This document shows, one piece after another, positions 63,556-64,000 of a stretch of 64,000 nucleotides of DNA. How positions within the stretch are numbered: the stretch's first letter is position 1; each line of letters starts with the position of its first letter. The DNA is from Novosphingobium capsulatum NBRC 12533 (GTDB taxonomy: Bacteria > Pseudomonadota > Alphaproteobacteria > Sphingomonadales > Sphingomonadaceae). The notes beneath the pieces are model-generated. The model did no database searches, was not told where the DNA came from, and worked only from the letters and a program-made list of their open reading frames with translations. The DNA lies in contig NZ_BCYV01000007.1 in the NCBI RefSeq assembly GCF_001598375.1, positions 248,001 to 312,000 of the forward strand, written 5' to 3'. The position numbers and the translations under genes are program-made.

Positions 63556-64000
63556 ATGGCTGAAACCCGGACTTCTCCCGCGCCTTCCTCCGCCACGGCG
63601 GCACCGCAGCCCGATGCCGCGGCGGCAGCACCAGCGCCCCGCCCGTCCAAGGTGCCCAAGACCGAGCGCGGCCGGCGTACGCTGCGCGCGCTGCTCAATG
63701 CGGCGGCCGAAGAGTTTGGCGAAAAGGGCTTTCACGATGCCGCGATCAGCCAGATCACCGCGCGCGCCGGCGTCGCCACCGGCAGCTTCTACGTCTATTT
63801 TGACAGCAAGGAAGCGATCTTCCAGGCGCTGGTGCGCGATCTTTCGGGGCAGGTGAAGGATTTCGTCGGCCCCAGCATTGCCGCCGCGCCCAACCAGCTT
63901 GCCGCCGAAAGCGCCGGCCAGCTCGCCTATCTGAACTTCGTGCGCCAGCACAAGGAGATCTACCGGATCATCGATGAATCCGAATTCGTCGATCCGGCCG
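63556..64000 (+). CDS. TetR-family transcriptional regulator (partial)
   Basis: The first 148 residues are visible; the C-terminus is outside the window. An Ala/Pro-rich N-terminal extension of about 35 residues precedes the HTH (GRRTLRALLNAAAEEFGEKG; ISQITARAGVATGSFYVYFD). Part of a ligand-binding domain follows (LNFVRQHKEIYRIIDESEF). Divergent from the MFS transporter, which it probably regulates. No clear Shine-Dalgarno is seen before ATG 63556, so a start within the extension is possible. Confidence 0.9.
   Translation, partial: MAETRTSPAPSSATAAPQPDAAAAAPAPRPSKVPKTERGRRTLRALLNAAAEEFGEKGFHDAAISQITARAGVATGSFYVYFDSKEAIFQALVRDLSGQVKDFVGPSIAAAPNQLAAESAGQLAYLNFVRQHKEIYRIIDESEFVDPA

Overview
The window is high-GC alphaproteobacterial DNA. 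Gene order and protein types point to a sphingomonad (Novosphingobium/Erythrobacter-like) that is an aerobic anoxygenic phototroph. It carries bacteriochlorophyll genes with the oxygen-dependent cyclase AcsF, TonB-dependent receptors, a FecI/FecR pair and a receptor-linked tryptophan halogenase. These identifications rest on reading the translated sequence; no database search was run.

Region 1 (1-20,070) is one flank of a photosynthesis gene cluster. On the minus strand are bch2 (cut by the window edge), bchG, ppsR and aerR/ppaA. On the plus strand is a tightly overlapping 14-gene operon of about 15 kb: bchF-bchN-bchB-bchH-bchL-bchM-lhaA-puhA-puhB-puhC-orf96-acsF-puhE-hemA. It runs from the first step of haem/chlorophyll synthesis (HemA) through Mg chelation (BchH), methylation (BchM), ring closure (AcsF), protochlorophyllide reduction (BchLNB) and 3-vinyl hydration (BchF) to reaction-centre assembly (LhaA, PuhABCE). 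The operon promoter and the bchG promoter each carry a PpsR-type palindrome over the -35 region. puf, crt, bchCXYZ, bchP and bchID are not in view.

Region 2 (20,200-36,750) is accessory catabolism: a secreted glycine-zipper protein, three SDR dehydrogenases divergent from a Rieske oxygenase and a ThuA-like protein, then a Tat-exported phospholipase C, a TonB receptor, an NCS1 permease and a GlxA-type regulator. Divergent from the regulator is a carnitine-degradation pair: a BKACE (DUF849) enzyme and a carnitine dehydrogenase fused to a thioesterase. An exported alpha/beta hydrolase follows.

Region 3 (36,750-47,760) has a RES-Xre toxin-antitoxin pair with a clear operator. Next comes a FecI-FecR-TonB receptor (STN type) system upstream of an exported glycosidase-like protein, a flavin-dependent halogenase and a periplasmic trehalase, which looks like a carbohydrate utilisation locus under cell-surface signalling.

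Region 4 (47,780-53,660) has an FAD/NAD-binding protein and a TonB receptor - small-molecule kinase - PnuC operon, probably for vitamin precursor uptake. Region 5 (53,750-64,000) has an arsR-arsC-acr3 operon, a SulP transporter with a long structured leader, a nitroreductase that apparently starts at CTG, a large propeller sensor kinase without a neighbouring regulator, proline iminopeptidase, and an MFS exporter divergent from a TetR regulator (cut by the edge). Intergenic inverted repeats punctuate regions 2 and 3. I saw no tRNA, rRNA, CRISPR array or insertion sequence.
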